From: Sphingopyxis sp. LC81
GTDB lineage: Bacteria; Pseudomonadota; Alphaproteobacteria; Sphingomonadales; Sphingomonadaceae
DNA length: 64,000 nt
Direction of reading: 5' to 3'
Assembly: GCF_000756375.1 (NCBI RefSeq)
Contig: NZ_JNFD01000011.1
Coordinates: 186,001-250,000, forward strand
A program made the position numbers and the translations under genes. Below are positions 25,984 to 34,259 of the stretch, one piece after another (the stretch's first letter is position 1; each line of letters begins with the position of its first letter). The notes beneath the pieces are model-generated. The model was not told where the DNA came from. It saw only the letters and a list, made by a program, of their open reading frames with translations, and made no database searches.

Positions 25984-26631
25984 ATGGCAACCTCCATTCG
26001 CCTCGCACGCGGCGGTTCGAAAAAGCGTCCTTACTACAAGATCGTCGTCGCTGATTCGCGCAGCCCGCGCGACGGCCGCTTCATCGAGCGTATCGGCAGC
26101 TACAACCCGCTGCTCGCCAAGGACAATCCCGAGCGCGTGAAGCTCGACGCCGACCGTGCGAAGCATTGGGTTTCGGTTGGCGCGCAGCCGACCGACCGCG
26201 TCGCCCGCTTCCTCGACGCCGCGGGTGTCCTCGAACGCGCTGCCCGCAACAACCCGAACAAGGGTGTCCCCGGTGAAAAGGCCAAGGAACGCGCCGAAGA
26301 AAAGGCCCAGAAGCTGGCTGACGCCGAAGAAGCCGCAGCCGCTGCTGCCGCCGCTCCGGCCCCGGAACCCGAAGTCGAAGCTCCGGCTGAAGAAGCTGCC
26401 GCTCCCGAAGCCGCTGAATCGGATGCAACCGGTTCGGTGAAGAGCGAAGAAACCGCCGAAGCCGTTGCCGAAGCCGTCGCCGACGAAACCCCGGCCGACG
26501 CGACCGCCGAAGACGCGACCGCGATCGCCGAAGAAGTCGCCGAAGGCGGCCCGGTTGCCGAAGCCGAAGAAGCTCCGGCCGCTGAAGAAGCGCCCGCTGC
26601 TGAAGCTGGCGAAGAAAAGGCCGAAGGCTAA
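25984..26631 (+). CDS. rpsP: 30S ribosomal protein S16 with long C-terminal extension
   Basis: Residues 1 to about 80 are a normal S16 ([20 protein letters not shown], then [14 protein letters not shown]), which binds 16S rRNA early in assembly. The protein continues to 215 aa with an Ala/Glu/Pro-rich, strongly acidic, low-complexity tail built from GCC-GAA-type codons. Typical S16 is about 80-90 aa. The tail is in frame with good codon use and ends just before rimM, so it is not a frameshift artefact. An AAGGA ribosome site precedes the ATG. It heads the rpsP-rimM pair. Confidence 0.97.
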   Translation: MATSIRLARGGSKKRPYYKIVVADSRSPRDGRFIERIGSYNPLLAKDNPERVKLDADRAKHWVSVGAQPTDRVARFLDAAGVLERAARNNPNKGVPGEKAKERAEEKAQKLADAEEAAAAAAAAPAPEPEVEAPAEEAAAPEAAESDATGSVKSEETAEAVAEAVADETPADATAEDATAIAEEVAEGGPVAEAEEAPAAEEAPAAEAGEEKAEG

Positions 26632-26634
26632 ACC

Positions 26635-27129
26635 TTGGCCGACGCGTCGCGCCCCGTCACCCTCGCCGCCATCGCCGGCGCGCACGGGGTGCGGGGCGAG
26701 GTGCGTCTCAAATTATTTGGCGAAGGCGCGGAGTCTCTCCGCGCCTTTTCCGTTTTCGACGCGGGCGACCGCAAGCTTACGTTGAAATCGGTGCGCCCGG
26801 CCAATCAGGGCGCGGTCGCGACCTTTGCCGAAATCACCGACCGCAGCGGCGCCGAAGCGCTGCGCGGCACCGTGCTCACCGTCCCGCGCTCGGCGCTGCC
26901 GCCCTTGGGCGAGGGCGAATATTACCACCACGACCTGCTCGGCCTGCCGTGCGTGTCGACCGATGGCACGGCGATTGGCCATGTCGCCGCGATCGACAAT
27001 TTCGGCGCGGGCGACATCCTCGAAATCGAAAAGCCCGACCGCAAGCGGTTCATGGTGCCGATGACCGCACAGGCGGTGCCGGCATGGACCGACGAGGTCG
27101 TGACCGTGAACGCGGCGTTCGTCGAATAG
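26635..27129 (+). CDS. rimM: Ribosome maturation factor RimM
   Basis: A 164-aa 16S rRNA-processing factor that binds S19 and helps 30S head maturation. Landmarks: VTLAAIAGAHGVRGEVRLKL at the start, the YYHHDLLG segment and the PRC-barrel end (DILEIEK, KRFMVPMT). The start is a TTG at 26635, three bases after the rpsP stop. No ATG fits the conserved N-terminus, so expression is probably coupled to rpsP. The usual next gene, trmD, is 4 kb downstream. Confidence 0.95.
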   Translation: MADASRPVTLAAIAGAHGVRGEVRLKLFGEGAESLRAFSVFDAGDRKLTLKSVRPANQGAVATFAEITDRSGAEALRGTVLTVPRSALPPLGEGEYYHHDLLGLPCVSTDGTAIGHVAAIDNFGAGDILEIEKPDRKRFMVPMTAQAVPAWTDEVVTVNAAFVE

Positions 27130-27187
27130 CCGATTGTCCTGACCCGCCAGTCTGATAGCCCCGTCGCAAATGACCGGGGAGATTGTC

Positions 27188-28705
27188 ATGCGCTGGAAAT
27201 CGGGTTTCGCTTTTGCTCTCATGCTTACAGGCGCGGTTCCCGCCACGGCGCAGGAAACGGCCCCCCAAACCCTCGACCAGCTCGCCCCCGAAATCGACGC
27301 GCTTTTCGCCAAATTTCAGGCCGAACAGCATGTTCCGGGCGTCGTCTATGGCGTCGTCAAGGACGGCAAGCTCGCCTATGTGAAGGGCCTCGGCGTCCAG
27401 AATATCACCGACAAAGGTGCGGTGACCCCCGATAGCCTGTTCCGCATCGCCTCGATGACCAAGGCGTTCACCGCGCTGTCGATCCTGAAGCTGCGCGACG
27501 AAGGCAAGCTCCGCCTCGACGACCTTGCCGAACAACATGTGCCCGAAATGAAGGGCTGGACCTATCCGACCAAGGACAGCCCGCGTATCCGGGTGCGCGA
27601 CCTGCTCCAGCATGTCGGCGGCTTTGTCACCGACGATCCGTGGGGCGACCGCCAGCAGGTGCTGCCGCAGGAGGATTTTACCCGGATGATCGCGGCGGGG
27701 GTGCCGTTCAGCCGCGTGCCGCAGAGCCAACATGAATATTCGAACTTCGGCTATGCCTTGCTCGGCCGGATCGTCGCCAATGCTTCGGGCATGCCGTACA
27801 CGGCCTATGTCCAGCGGACGATCCTGACCCCGCTCGGCATGGCGAGCAGCGGCTTTGACGCGCCGAAAGCCCCGAAAGCGCGCTACGCGCTCGGCTATCG
27901 CTGGGAAAACGATCGCTGGACCGCCGAGCCCGAGATGGTCGACGGCGCCTTCAACGCGATGGGCGGGCTGCAGGTCAGCGCGAACGACTATGGCAAATGG
28001 GTCGCCTTCCTGCTCTCGGCATGGCCCGCGCGCGACGATGCCGACACCGGCCCGGTCAAGCGTGCAACGGTGCGCGAGATGGCGCAGGGGCTGAACTTCA
28101 CTTCGGTGGTCAATCGGACCGGGGCGAGCGGCGGCGCCGCGTGCAAGCTGTCGAGCGCCTATGGCATGGGCTGGCGCGTCGCGCAGGATTGCGACCTCGG
28201 CCTGACGCTCGCGCATGGCGGCGGCTATCCGGGCTATGGCAGCCATGTGATGCTGATGCCCGATCATGGCGTCGGCGTCTTCGCGCTGTCGAACCGCACC
28301 TATGCCGGACCGTCGGGCCCCGCGTGGGACACCGCGGTCGCCATGGACAAGGCGGGGCTGCTCGAAACGAGCGCCGTGCCGGTGTCGCCGGCGGTGGCGG
28401 ACGCCTATGCGGCGGCCAGGGCGGCCTATGCCGCGGGCGACCTCGGCCCGCTGCAGGGCAAGCTCGCGATGAACTTCCTGCTCGATCGCTCGGCCGAGAA
28501 CTGGAAGGCCGAATTTACGAAGCTGACGGCCGAGGTGGGGGCGTGCCCGACCGACGAACCCCTCGCGCCGACTGGCGCGATGTCGGCCGCCTTCCGCCTC
28601 AATTGCGAAAAGGGCAAGCTCGACGGGATATTACTGCTCGCGCCGACGGCGCCCGCCACGATTCAGGCGTTGCGGTTCCGCGTCGTGCCGCCCGAGGTGC
28701 GCTGA
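27188..28705 (+). CDS. Exported serine hydrolase of the beta-lactamase class C / esterase family
   Basis: A 505-aa protein with a signal peptide (residues 1-21, ending VPATA). The beta-lactamase/transpeptidase-like fold has nucleophile motif Ser89-Met-Thr-Lys92, Tyr184-Ser-Asn186 and a later AHGGGYPGYG segment in place of KTG. Such proteins include D-aminopeptidases, esterases and penicillin-binding-like enzymes. Beta-lactam hydrolysis cannot be assumed. ATG 27188 has GGGGAG (27176-27181) at good spacing. It is the first of the genes that separate rimM from trmD and ends in a terminator. Confidence 0.88.
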   Translation: MRWKSGFAFALMLTGAVPATAQETAPQTLDQLAPEIDALFAKFQAEQHVPGVVYGVVKDGKLAYVKGLGVQNITDKGAVTPDSLFRIASMTKAFTALSILKLRDEGKLRLDDLAEQHVPEMKGWTYPTKDSPRIRVRDLLQHVGGFVTDDPWGDRQQVLPQEDFTRMIAAGVPFSRVPQSQHEYSNFGYALLGRIVANASGMPYTAYVQRTILTPLGMASSGFDAPKAPKARYALGYRWENDRWTAEPEMVDGAFNAMGGLQVSANDYGKWVAFLLSAWPARDDADTGPVKRATVREMAQGLNFTSVVNRTGASGGAACKLSSAYGMGWRVAQDCDLGLTLAHGGGYPGYGSHVMLMPDHGVGVFALSNRTYAGPSGPAWDTAVAMDKAGLLETSAVPVSPAVADAYAAARAAYAAGDLGPLQGKLAMNFLLDRSAENWKAEFTKLTAEVGACPTDEPLAPTGAMSAAFRLNCEKGKLDGILLLAPTAPATIQALRFRVVPPEVR

Positions 28706-28710
28706 TGTCG

Positions 28711-28748
28711 ACGGGGTGAGGCCTTAGCAAGGGACAGCCTCACCCCGT
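28711..28748 (+). terminator. Terminator after the serine hydrolase gene
   Basis: A 12-bp perfect stem (28711-28722 with 28737-28748), a 14-nt loop and a short TTT. It lies 5 nt past the stop and is probably rho-independent. Confidence 0.8.
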
Positions 28749-28786
28749 TTCGCCCTGGACCTTTGAGAGGGGAGGGCAGGGGAAAT

Positions 28787-28987
28787 TTATCGCACCCGGC
28801 GCGGGCGGATGCCGCAGCGCGCGGCGGCGCGGGTGAAGACGCTGTCTTCGCCGGGCGCGCTCGGCAAGGCGATCCATTCGCCGAGGCGGCGGAACGGGGT
28901 CGCGAGCCAGTGGAGGCCGCGGGCGATATCGGCGCTGAAATGATCATGACCGTCATTCCAAACGCGCATGAACTGCTCGTCTTTCAT
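28787..28987 (-). CDS. Small protein of unknown function
   Basis: A 66-aa basic protein (MKDEQFMRVWNDGHDHFSAD, then RRLGEW and a C-terminus rich in Arg). I do not recognise the family. It is supported as a gene by a good AAGGAG ribosome site 7 nt before the ATG, a complete frame, and a position that does not overlap any other gene. It is divergent from the LysR gene, and a 19-bp palindrome lies between them. There is no membrane segment or signal peptide. Confidence 0.6.
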   Translation of the reverse strand: MKDEQFMRVWNDGHDHFSADIARGLHWLATPFRRLGEWIALPSAPGEDSVFTRAAARCGIRPRRVR

Positions 28988-29063
28988 CGTTCATCTCCTT
29001 TCGCTTGATGTAACCTAGATGCACCTCATGGCGCCCCGCCGCCAACAAAAGGCGTAGACCATA

Positions 29064-29082
29064 TTATAAGCTGAGCTTATAA
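29064..29082. promoter_or_regulatory. Perfect palindrome upstream of the LysR gene
   Basis: TTATAAGCTGAGCTTATAA is a perfect 19-bp palindrome (9-bp arms, one central base) ending 6 nt before the LysR start codon. It contains a T-N11-A type core, as LysR regulators prefer, so it is a candidate auto-regulatory operator. It overlaps the ribosome-binding region, so binding could block expression. Confidence 0.6.
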
Positions 29083-29088
29083 GGCGGT

Positions 29089-30021
29089 ATGTCCCGCCTG
29101 CCGCCCCTCGCCGCCGTGCGCACCTTCGAAGCCGCTGGCCGTTTGCAGAATTTCTCGCGCGCTGCCGAGGAGCTGGGGCTGACGCAGGCCGCGGTCAGTT
29201 ATCAAATCCGCCAATTGGAGGATCGACTCGGCCGCGCGCTCTTCGTGCGCGAAAAGGGCCGCGTGCGCCTCTCCGAAACCGGGCAGCGGCTGCTCCCCGC
29301 GATCAGCAACGCCTTCGCGACGATGGGCGACGCCTTCGCCGCGCTCGGCAGCGACGAGGCCGATGTGCTGACGATTAACGCCGCGACCAGCTTCGGCGGC
29401 ACCTGGCTCAGCGCGCGCATCGGCAGCTTCCAGCTCCAATATCCCGAACTCGCGGTGCGCATGGCGATGAGCAACGATCTGATCGACTTCGACGCTTCGA
29501 ACGTCGACGTCGCGATCCGCATCGGCAAGGGGGTGTGGCCGGGGCTGCGTGCCGATTTCCTGATGCGCCAATATCTCGCGCCGATCGCCTCGCCGGCCTT
29601 TATCGAAGAACATGACATTCGCGAGCCCGCCGACCTGCTGCGCGTCCAGCGGCTCGCGCCGAACGACAGCTGGTGGGCCGAATGGTTCGCCCTGGCCGGC
29701 GTGGCGAGGCCGCCGGCGTCGACACGGCGCGGGATCGAACTCGACAGCCAGTTGCAGGAAGGCAGCGCGGTACAGGCGGGTTTTGGTGTCGCGATGATGA
29801 CCCCGCTCTATTGGCAGGGCGAGCTCGCGAGCGGGCGGCTGGTCCAGCCCTTCGACACGCTCTATGTTTCGGCCTCGTCGGGCATGTGGCTCGTCCACCG
29901 CGACAACCGTGTCGGCGTGCGCAAGATCGAGCGCTTCCGCGAATGGCTGCACGCCGAAATCGAGAAGGATCGCCACCTGTTGTCCGACGCGCTATTGGAG
30001 CCGCCGCCCGAACCGCGCTAA
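29089..30021 (+). CDS. LysR family transcriptional regulator (GcvA-like)
   Basis: A 310-aa regulator with an N-terminal winged helix-turn-helix (residues 1-62; FSRAAEELGLTQAAVSYQIRQLE is the recognition region, shown by position 24-46) and a C-terminal effector-binding domain with two lobes. The sequence style (PPLAAVRTFEAAGR) is that of the GcvA/AmpR subgroup. The effector is unknown. The neighbouring serine hydrolase recalls the AmpR-AmpC arrangement, but the two genes are not adjacent-divergent, so this is only a hint. The stop overlaps the convergent Ada-like gene by 3 nt. Confidence 0.92.
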   Translation: MSRLPPLAAVRTFEAAGRLQNFSRAAEELGLTQAAVSYQIRQLEDRLGRALFVREKGRVRLSETGQRLLPAISNAFATMGDAFAALGSDEADVLTINAATSFGGTWLSARIGSFQLQYPELAVRMAMSNDLIDFDASNVDVAIRIGKGVWPGLRADFLMRQYLAPIASPAFIEEHDIREPADLLRVQRLAPNDSWWAEWFALAGVARPPASTRRGIELDSQLQEGSAVQAGFGVAMMTPLYWQGELASGRLVQPFDTLYVSASSGMWLVHRDNRVGVRKIERFREWLHAEIEKDRHLLSDALLEPPPEPR

Positions 30022-30602
30022 CGCCTCGCGCGGCGCTTCAACATGCTCGGCGCCCGGCGATAGACCTGCTGGAAGGCCGCATTGAACGACCGCACGCTGC
30101 CAAAGCCTGCCGCCAGCGCGATGTCGGTCATGCCAAGGTCGGTGGTATCGATCAGTCGCTTGGCGCGCTGGATGCGCGCCGTGCGCGCGGCGGCGAGCGG
30201 TGTGGTGTCGAGATGGCGGCGGAACAACCGCGTCAGATGGCGCGCGCCGATGCCGAGCCGCGCCGCCAGCGCCTCGACGTCTGCCTGGTCGAGCGCGCCG
30301 TCCTCGATCAGCCGCAGCGCGCGATCGACGGTCGCGCGGGTGCCGTTCCACGCCGGCGAGCGCGGCGCCGTCTCCGGCCGGCAGCGAAGGCAGGGGCGAA
30401 AGCCCGCGCGCTCGGCCGCCGCCGCGCTGCGATAATAGCTGACGTTGCGTGAGAGCGGCTGGCGCACCGGGCAGACCGGTCGGCAATAGATGCCGGTCGA
30501 TTTGACCGCGATGAAGATGACCCCGTCATAGGCCGGATCGCGCGCATAGCGCACCCGTTCGCACAGCGCGAAATCGAGGTCGGGTTCGTCGGGCGGCGTC
30601 AT
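30018..30602 (-). CDS. Ada-like zinc domain plus AraC-type regulator, no methyltransferase domain
   Basis: A 194-aa protein. Residues 10-80 match the N-terminal domain of Ada, with the zinc cysteines Cys40, Cys44, Cys71 and Cys74 (GIYCRPVC, FRPCLRC). In E. coli Ada, Cys38 accepts methyl groups from DNA phosphotriesters and turns the protein into an activator. Residues about 90-190 form an AraC double helix-turn-helix. The O6-methylguanine methyltransferase domain is missing, so it may be a sensor-activator only, like the shorter AdaA proteins. It is convergent with and slightly overlaps the LysR gene. Confidence 0.88.
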   Translation of the reverse strand: MTPPDEPDLDFALCERVRYARDPAYDGVIFIAVKSTGIYCRPVCPVRQPLSRNVSYYRSAAAAERAGFRPCLRCRPETAPRSPAWNGTRATVDRALRLIEDGALDQADVEALAARLGIGARHLTRLFRRHLDTTPLAAARTARIQRAKRLIDTTDLGMTDIALAAGFGSVRSFNAAFQQVYRRAPSMLKRRARR

Positions 30603-30727
30603 GCGCTCTTTATACGGGAATCCGCCGTGCTTGTCCGGGGGTGTCGGTGACCGCGTCCGATTCCTGCCAGCGATGGTGCGGCGGCGCCGCTATCATCGGC
30701 GGCATATCCAGAGCAGGAGCAAGCCCG

Positions 30728-31138
30728 ATGGCCTCGATCCACCACGACATCTTCATTGCCGCCGACCCCGCCACGATCTGGGACGCCGCGCGCGACGTCG
30801 GCCGGCTCCACGACCGGCTCGTCCCCGGGTTCGTCGCCGCCACCGAAATGATCGAAGGCGACGGCGCGCCGGTGCGCCGCGTCACCTTTGCGAACGGCGC
30901 GGTGGCCGACGAAACGATCGTCTCGGTCGACGATGACCGCCGCCGCCTCGTCTGGGCGATCAAGGCGTTCGAACATCATAATGGCGTGCTCGAAGTCGCC
31001 GGGGCGGAAGGCGGCGCGCGGGTGCGCTGGACCGCCGACATCCTGCCCGATGCGCTCGCGCAGCAGGTCGCACCGATGATGGCTGAGGGGCTGGCGCGCA
31101 TGAAGGCGCATATGGAGCGCGTGCGCGTCGACAGCTGA
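30728..31138 (+). CDS. SRPBCC superfamily (polyketide cyclase-like) protein
   Basis: A 136-aa START-like fold protein. It begins [20 protein letters not shown], the usual first strand and helix of SRPBCC proteins, and ends with the long C-terminal helix ([20 protein letters not shown]). These proteins bind hydrophobic ligands in a deep cavity. The ligand is unknown. ATG 30728 was preferred because AGGAG lies about 10 nt upstream; the open frame extends to 30641 with unrelated residues. It is the last gene before trmD resumes the ribosome operon. Confidence 0.85.
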   Translation: MASIHHDIFIAADPATIWDAARDVGRLHDRLVPGFVAATEMIEGDGAPVRRVTFANGAVADETIVSVDDDRRRLVWAIKAFEHHNGVLEVAGAEGGARVRWTADILPDALAQQVAPMMAEGLARMKAHMERVRVDS

Positions 31139-31176
31139 CGCTTGCCAAGCGGGGTCGGTGGGCGGCATGGGGTAGC

Positions 31177-31914
31177 ATGACCTTCACCGCCGTCCCCCTG
31201 ACGCTTTACCCCGACATGTTCCCCGGCCCGCTGGGGCACAGCATGGCGGGGCGCGCGCTCGAAAGCGGGACGTGGCACTGCGCGCCGGTGCAGATCCGCG
31301 ATTTTGCGACCGACAAGCATCGCACCGTCGACGATACGCCCGCGGGGGGCGGCGCGGGGATGGTGCTCAAGGCCGATGTGCTGGGCGCGGCGATCGACCA
31401 TGCGGTGGCGGCGCATCCGGACCTTCCGATCCTCGCGATGACCCCGCGCGGCACCCCGATCACGCAGGCGCGCGTGCGCGCCCTTTCGGCGGGTCCGGGC
31501 GCGATCATCCTCTGCGGCCGGTTCGAAGGATTCGACGAACGCATCTTCGACGCAAGGCCAATCGAAGAGGTGTCGATGGGCGACATCATCCTGTCGGGCG
31601 GCGAGATGGGGGCGCTGCTGTTGCTCGACGCTTGCATTCGGTTGCTTCCCGGCGTAATGGGCGCGGCTTCAAGCGGGGACGACGAATCGTTCGAAAACGG
31701 TTTGCTCGAATATCCGCACTATACCCGGCCCGTAAATTGGGAAGGGCGCACGATCCCCGAAGTGCTGCGATCGGGGGATCATGCGAAGATCGCGGCCTGG
31801 CGGAAACAACAGGCGGAAGATCATACACGGTTACGCAGGCCGGACCTTTGGGAGCGCCATGAGGGCGCTCGGGACCGACCTGCCTCTGGCGCGCGGCGAA
31901 AAGAAAAGGACTAG
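31177..31914 (+). CDS. trmD: tRNA (guanine37-N1)-methyltransferase
   Basis: A 245-aa SPOUT-class enzyme that methylates G37 of tRNAs to prevent frameshifting. The trefoil-knot SAM site is visible in [15 protein letters not shown] and [14 protein letters not shown]. The N-terminus [12 protein letters not shown] is typical. The C-terminal helical domain ends in a basic RRKEKD tail. It is followed 5 nt later by rplS, as in the classical operon, but is 4 kb from rimM. Confidence 0.97.
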   Translation: MTFTAVPLTLYPDMFPGPLGHSMAGRALESGTWHCAPVQIRDFATDKHRTVDDTPAGGGAGMVLKADVLGAAIDHAVAAHPDLPILAMTPRGTPITQARVRALSAGPGAIILCGRFEGFDERIFDARPIEEVSMGDIILSGGEMGALLLLDACIRLLPGVMGAASSGDDESFENGLLEYPHYTRPVNWEGRTIPEVLRSGDHAKIAAWRKQQAEDHTRLRRPDLWERHEGARDRPASGARRKEKD

Positions 31915-31919
31915 AGGAC

Positions 31920-32297
31920 ATGAACCTCATCCAGACGATCGAAGCCGAAGAAATCGCCAAAGCGGCGAAGACCATTCCGACCTTCCGTCCCGGCGACACG
32001 CTGAAAGTCGGCGTGAAGGTGGTCGAAGGCGAACGCACCCGCGTCCAGAATTTCGAAGGCGTGTGCATCGCACGCTCGAACAAGGGCATGGGCTCCAACT
32101 TCACCGTGCGCAAAATGTCGTTCGGCGAGGGTGTCGAGCGCGTGTTCCCGCTCTATTCGCCCAACATCGACTCGATTACCGTCATCCGCAAGGGTGCCGT
32201 GCGTCGTGCGAAGCTTTACTATCTTCGTGGCCGCACTGGTAAATCGGCGCGTATTGCGGAGCGCCGCGAATACCGGTCGGAAGCCGGCGAAGGCTAA
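31920..32297 (+). CDS. rplS: 50S ribosomal protein L19
   Basis: A 125-aa protein at the 30S-50S interface. The KOW-like core is [31 protein letters not shown] (residues 20-50) and the end is [14 protein letters not shown]. An AGAGGAC ribosome site lies after the trmD stop. Transcription ends at the strong hairpin 37 nt downstream. Confidence 0.98.
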   Translation: MNLIQTIEAEEIAKAAKTIPTFRPGDTLKVGVKVVEGERTRVQNFEGVCIARSNKGMGSNFTVRKMSFGEGVERVFPLYSPNIDSITVIRKGAVRRAKLYYLRGRTGKSARIAERREYRSEAGEG

Positions 32298-32334
32298 GGA
32301 GAGCTTCTCCTCTACAAAGCCGAAACAGCTTTCA

Positions 32335-32379
32335 AAAACGACCGGTTCCGCCAACAGGCAGAGCCGGTCGTTTTCTTTT
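32335..32379 (+). terminator. rplS rho-independent terminator
   Basis: A 14-bp stem (32335-32348 with 32361-32374, one G-T pair), a 12-nt loop and the tract TTTTCTTTT (32371-32379). A clear end for the ribosome operon. The next gene starts only 17 nt later. Confidence 0.92.
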
Positions 32380-32395
32380 GGGCAAAGCGAATTTC

Positions 32396-33007
32396 ATGCA
32401 GCAGTCCGTCCTCCCGTTCCAGCCGACGCGGCGCGCCTTTCTTGGCGCGGTGCTCGCATTCGGCGTGTCGGGCGAGGCGATGGCGCTCACCAATGCGCAG
32501 CGCATCGTCGCGGCGGCGCGGCGGCAGGTCGGCGTGACGCTTTCCTATGATCCCGCCTACACGGTCCTGCGTTTCCCGAACGGCGACGTCGACCGCGCGA
32601 AGGGCGTGTGCACCGATGTCGTGATCCGCGCCTTTCGCGATGCGCTCGGCCACGACCTGCAGGCCCTTGTAAACGCCGACATGCGCGCCAATTTTGCAGC
32701 CTATCCCAAAAACTGGGGGCTCGGCCGCCCCGACCGCAATATCGACCATCGCCGCGTGCCCAACCTCGCGATCTATTGGCGGCGGCAGGGCGCCTCGCTG
32801 CCAGTAACGACCAATCCCGCCGACTGGCGCCCGGGCGACATCTTCACCGCGATGGTGAACGGCCGTCTGCCGCACACCGGCATCGTGTCCGACCGCAAGG
32901 ATACGACGGGCGTGCCGCTCGTCCTCCACAATATTGGCGGCGGCACGCGCGAGGAGGATGCGCTGTTCGACCATAAGCTGACCGGCCATTTCCGCTGGAA
33001 AGTCTGA
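32396..33007 (+). CDS. DUF1287 exported protein
   Basis: A 203-aa protein of the DUF1287 (YijF) family, related to NlpC/P60-like folds. It starts MQQSVLPFQPTRRAFLGAVL, with a twin-arginine-type pattern (TRRAFLG) then a hydrophobic stretch and AMA cleavage site. It is likely exported, perhaps by Tat. The family core is visible in KGVCTDVVIRAFRDALG (Cys likely active), DRNIDHRRVPNL, WRPGDIFTA and HTGIVSDR. The Cys-His pattern suggests an amidase or peptidase, which is unproven. It starts just after the rplS terminator, leaving little room for its own promoter. Confidence 0.85.
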   Translation: MQQSVLPFQPTRRAFLGAVLAFGVSGEAMALTNAQRIVAAARRQVGVTLSYDPAYTVLRFPNGDVDRAKGVCTDVVIRAFRDALGHDLQALVNADMRANFAAYPKNWGLGRPDRNIDHRRVPNLAIYWRRQGASLPVTTNPADWRPGDIFTAMVNGRLPHTGIVSDRKDTTGVPLVLHNIGGGTREEDALFDHKLTGHFRWKV

Positions 33008-33054
33008 ATTATCGTAACGTTTTCAACCGAGTTCTTGCCTTGAGGAGTGAGTAA

Positions 33055-34080
33055 ATGGGTTATCGTATCGTAGTCGCCGGAGCCACGGGCAATGTCGGGC
33101 GCGAAGTGCTCGCCATTCTCGCCGAGCGCGAATTTCCCTACGACGAACTGGCGGCGGTCGCATCGTCGCGCAGCCAGGGCGATGAGGTCGAAATCGGCGA
33201 TACCGGTAAAACCGTGAAGTGCCAGAATATCGAGAATTTCGACTGGGCCGGCTGGGACATGGCGATCTTCGCGATCGGCAGCGACGCGACCGCGATCCAC
33301 GCGCCGAAGGCCGCCGCGGCGGGCTGCGTCGTGATCGATAATAGCTCGCTCTACCGCATGGACCCCGACGTGCCGCTGATCGTGCCCGAAGTGAACCCCG
33401 ACGCGATCGACGGCTATACCAAGCGCAACATCATCGCGAACCCGAACTGCTCGACCGCGCAGATGGTCGTCGCGCTGAAGCCGCTGCACGACGCGGCCAA
33501 GATCAAGCGCGTCGTCGTATCGACCTATCAGTCGGTGTCGGGCGCGGGCAAGTCGGGCATGGACGAGCTGTGGAACCAGACGCGCCAGATCTTCGTCGGC
33601 GACGAAAAGGACATCCAGAAGTTCACCAAGCAGATCGCCTTCAACGTCATCCCGCACATCGACAAGTTCCTCGACGACGGCTCGACCAAGGAGGAATGGA
33701 AGATGGTCGTCGAGACCAAGAAGATCCTCGATCCGAAGATCAAGGTCACCGCGACCTGCGTCCGCGTCCCCGTCTTCGTCGGCCATTCGGAAGCGATCAA
33801 CATCGAGATGGAGGATGAACTGTCGGCCGAGGACGCGCAGCGCATCCTGCGTGAGGCGCCCGGCGTCGTGCTCCACGACAAGCGCGAGGACGGCGGCTAT
33901 ATCACCCCCGTCGAATGCGTCGGCGACTTCGCGACCTTCGTGTCGCGCGTGCGCGAAGACCCGACGGTCGAAAATGGCCTCAACCTTTGGTGCGTCAGTG
34001 ATAACCTCCGCAAAGGCGCAGCGCTGAACGCGGTGCAGATCGCCGAACTGCTCGGCCGCCGGCACCTCAAGAAGGGCTGA
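33055..34080 (+). CDS. asd: Aspartate-semialdehyde dehydrogenase
   Basis: A 341-aa enzyme that reduces aspartyl-phosphate to aspartate semialdehyde, the branch point to lysine, diaminopimelate, threonine and methionine. NADP-binding GATGNVGREV is at 9-18 and the catalytic Cys132 lies in NPNCSTAQ. The substrate-binding ATCVRVPVFVGHSE segment is present. A GAGGAGTGAG ribosome site precedes the ATG. Length is normal. It stands alone, with a repeat element downstream. Confidence 0.98.
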   Translation: MGYRIVVAGATGNVGREVLAILAEREFPYDELAAVASSRSQGDEVEIGDTGKTVKCQNIENFDWAGWDMAIFAIGSDATAIHAPKAAAAGCVVIDNSSLYRMDPDVPLIVPEVNPDAIDGYTKRNIIANPNCSTAQMVVALKPLHDAAKIKRVVVSTYQSVSGAGKSGMDELWNQTRQIFVGDEKDIQKFTKQIAFNVIPHIDKFLDDGSTKEEWKMVVETKKILDPKIKVTATCVRVPVFVGHSEAINIEMEDELSAEDAQRILREAPGVVLHDKREDGGYITPVECVGDFATFVSRVREDPTVENGLNLWCVSDNLRKGAALNAVQIAELLGRRHLKKG

Positions 34081-34085
34081 ATCCA

Positions 34086-34220
34086 GATCCTCCCTGTCGC
34101 GCAGCGATGGGGAGGGGGACCGCCGCGAAGCGGTGGTGGAGGGGTTGCGACGTCGCGTCACTACCCCTCCGTCAGCGCTTCGCGCTGCCACCTCCCCATG
34201 CCTGCGGCACAGGGAGGATC
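34086..34220. repeat. Intergenic inverted repeat after asd
   Basis: Outer arms GATCCTCCCTGT (34086-34097) and ACAGGGAGGATC (34209-34220) are perfectly complementary. Inside lie further short palindromes (CCGCCGCGAAGCGGTGG, 34120-34136; CAGCGCTTCGCGCTG, 34173-34187) and paired CCTCCCC/GGGGAGG blocks. The general plan (G/C-rich arms around small hairpins) is like the copies at 14 and 18 kb, but the sequence differs. Confidence 0.65.
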
Positions 34221-34259
34221 GCCGTGGCGATGGCGAAGCATTCAAGCTATGCCGCTGGC

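Noticed and set aside
27188-28705. AmpC beta-lactamase regulated by AmpR
   Set aside because: The Ser-x-x-Lys and Tyr-Ser-Asn motifs fit the whole serine hydrolase family, the KTG box is not clear, and the LysR gene is not directly divergent from it.
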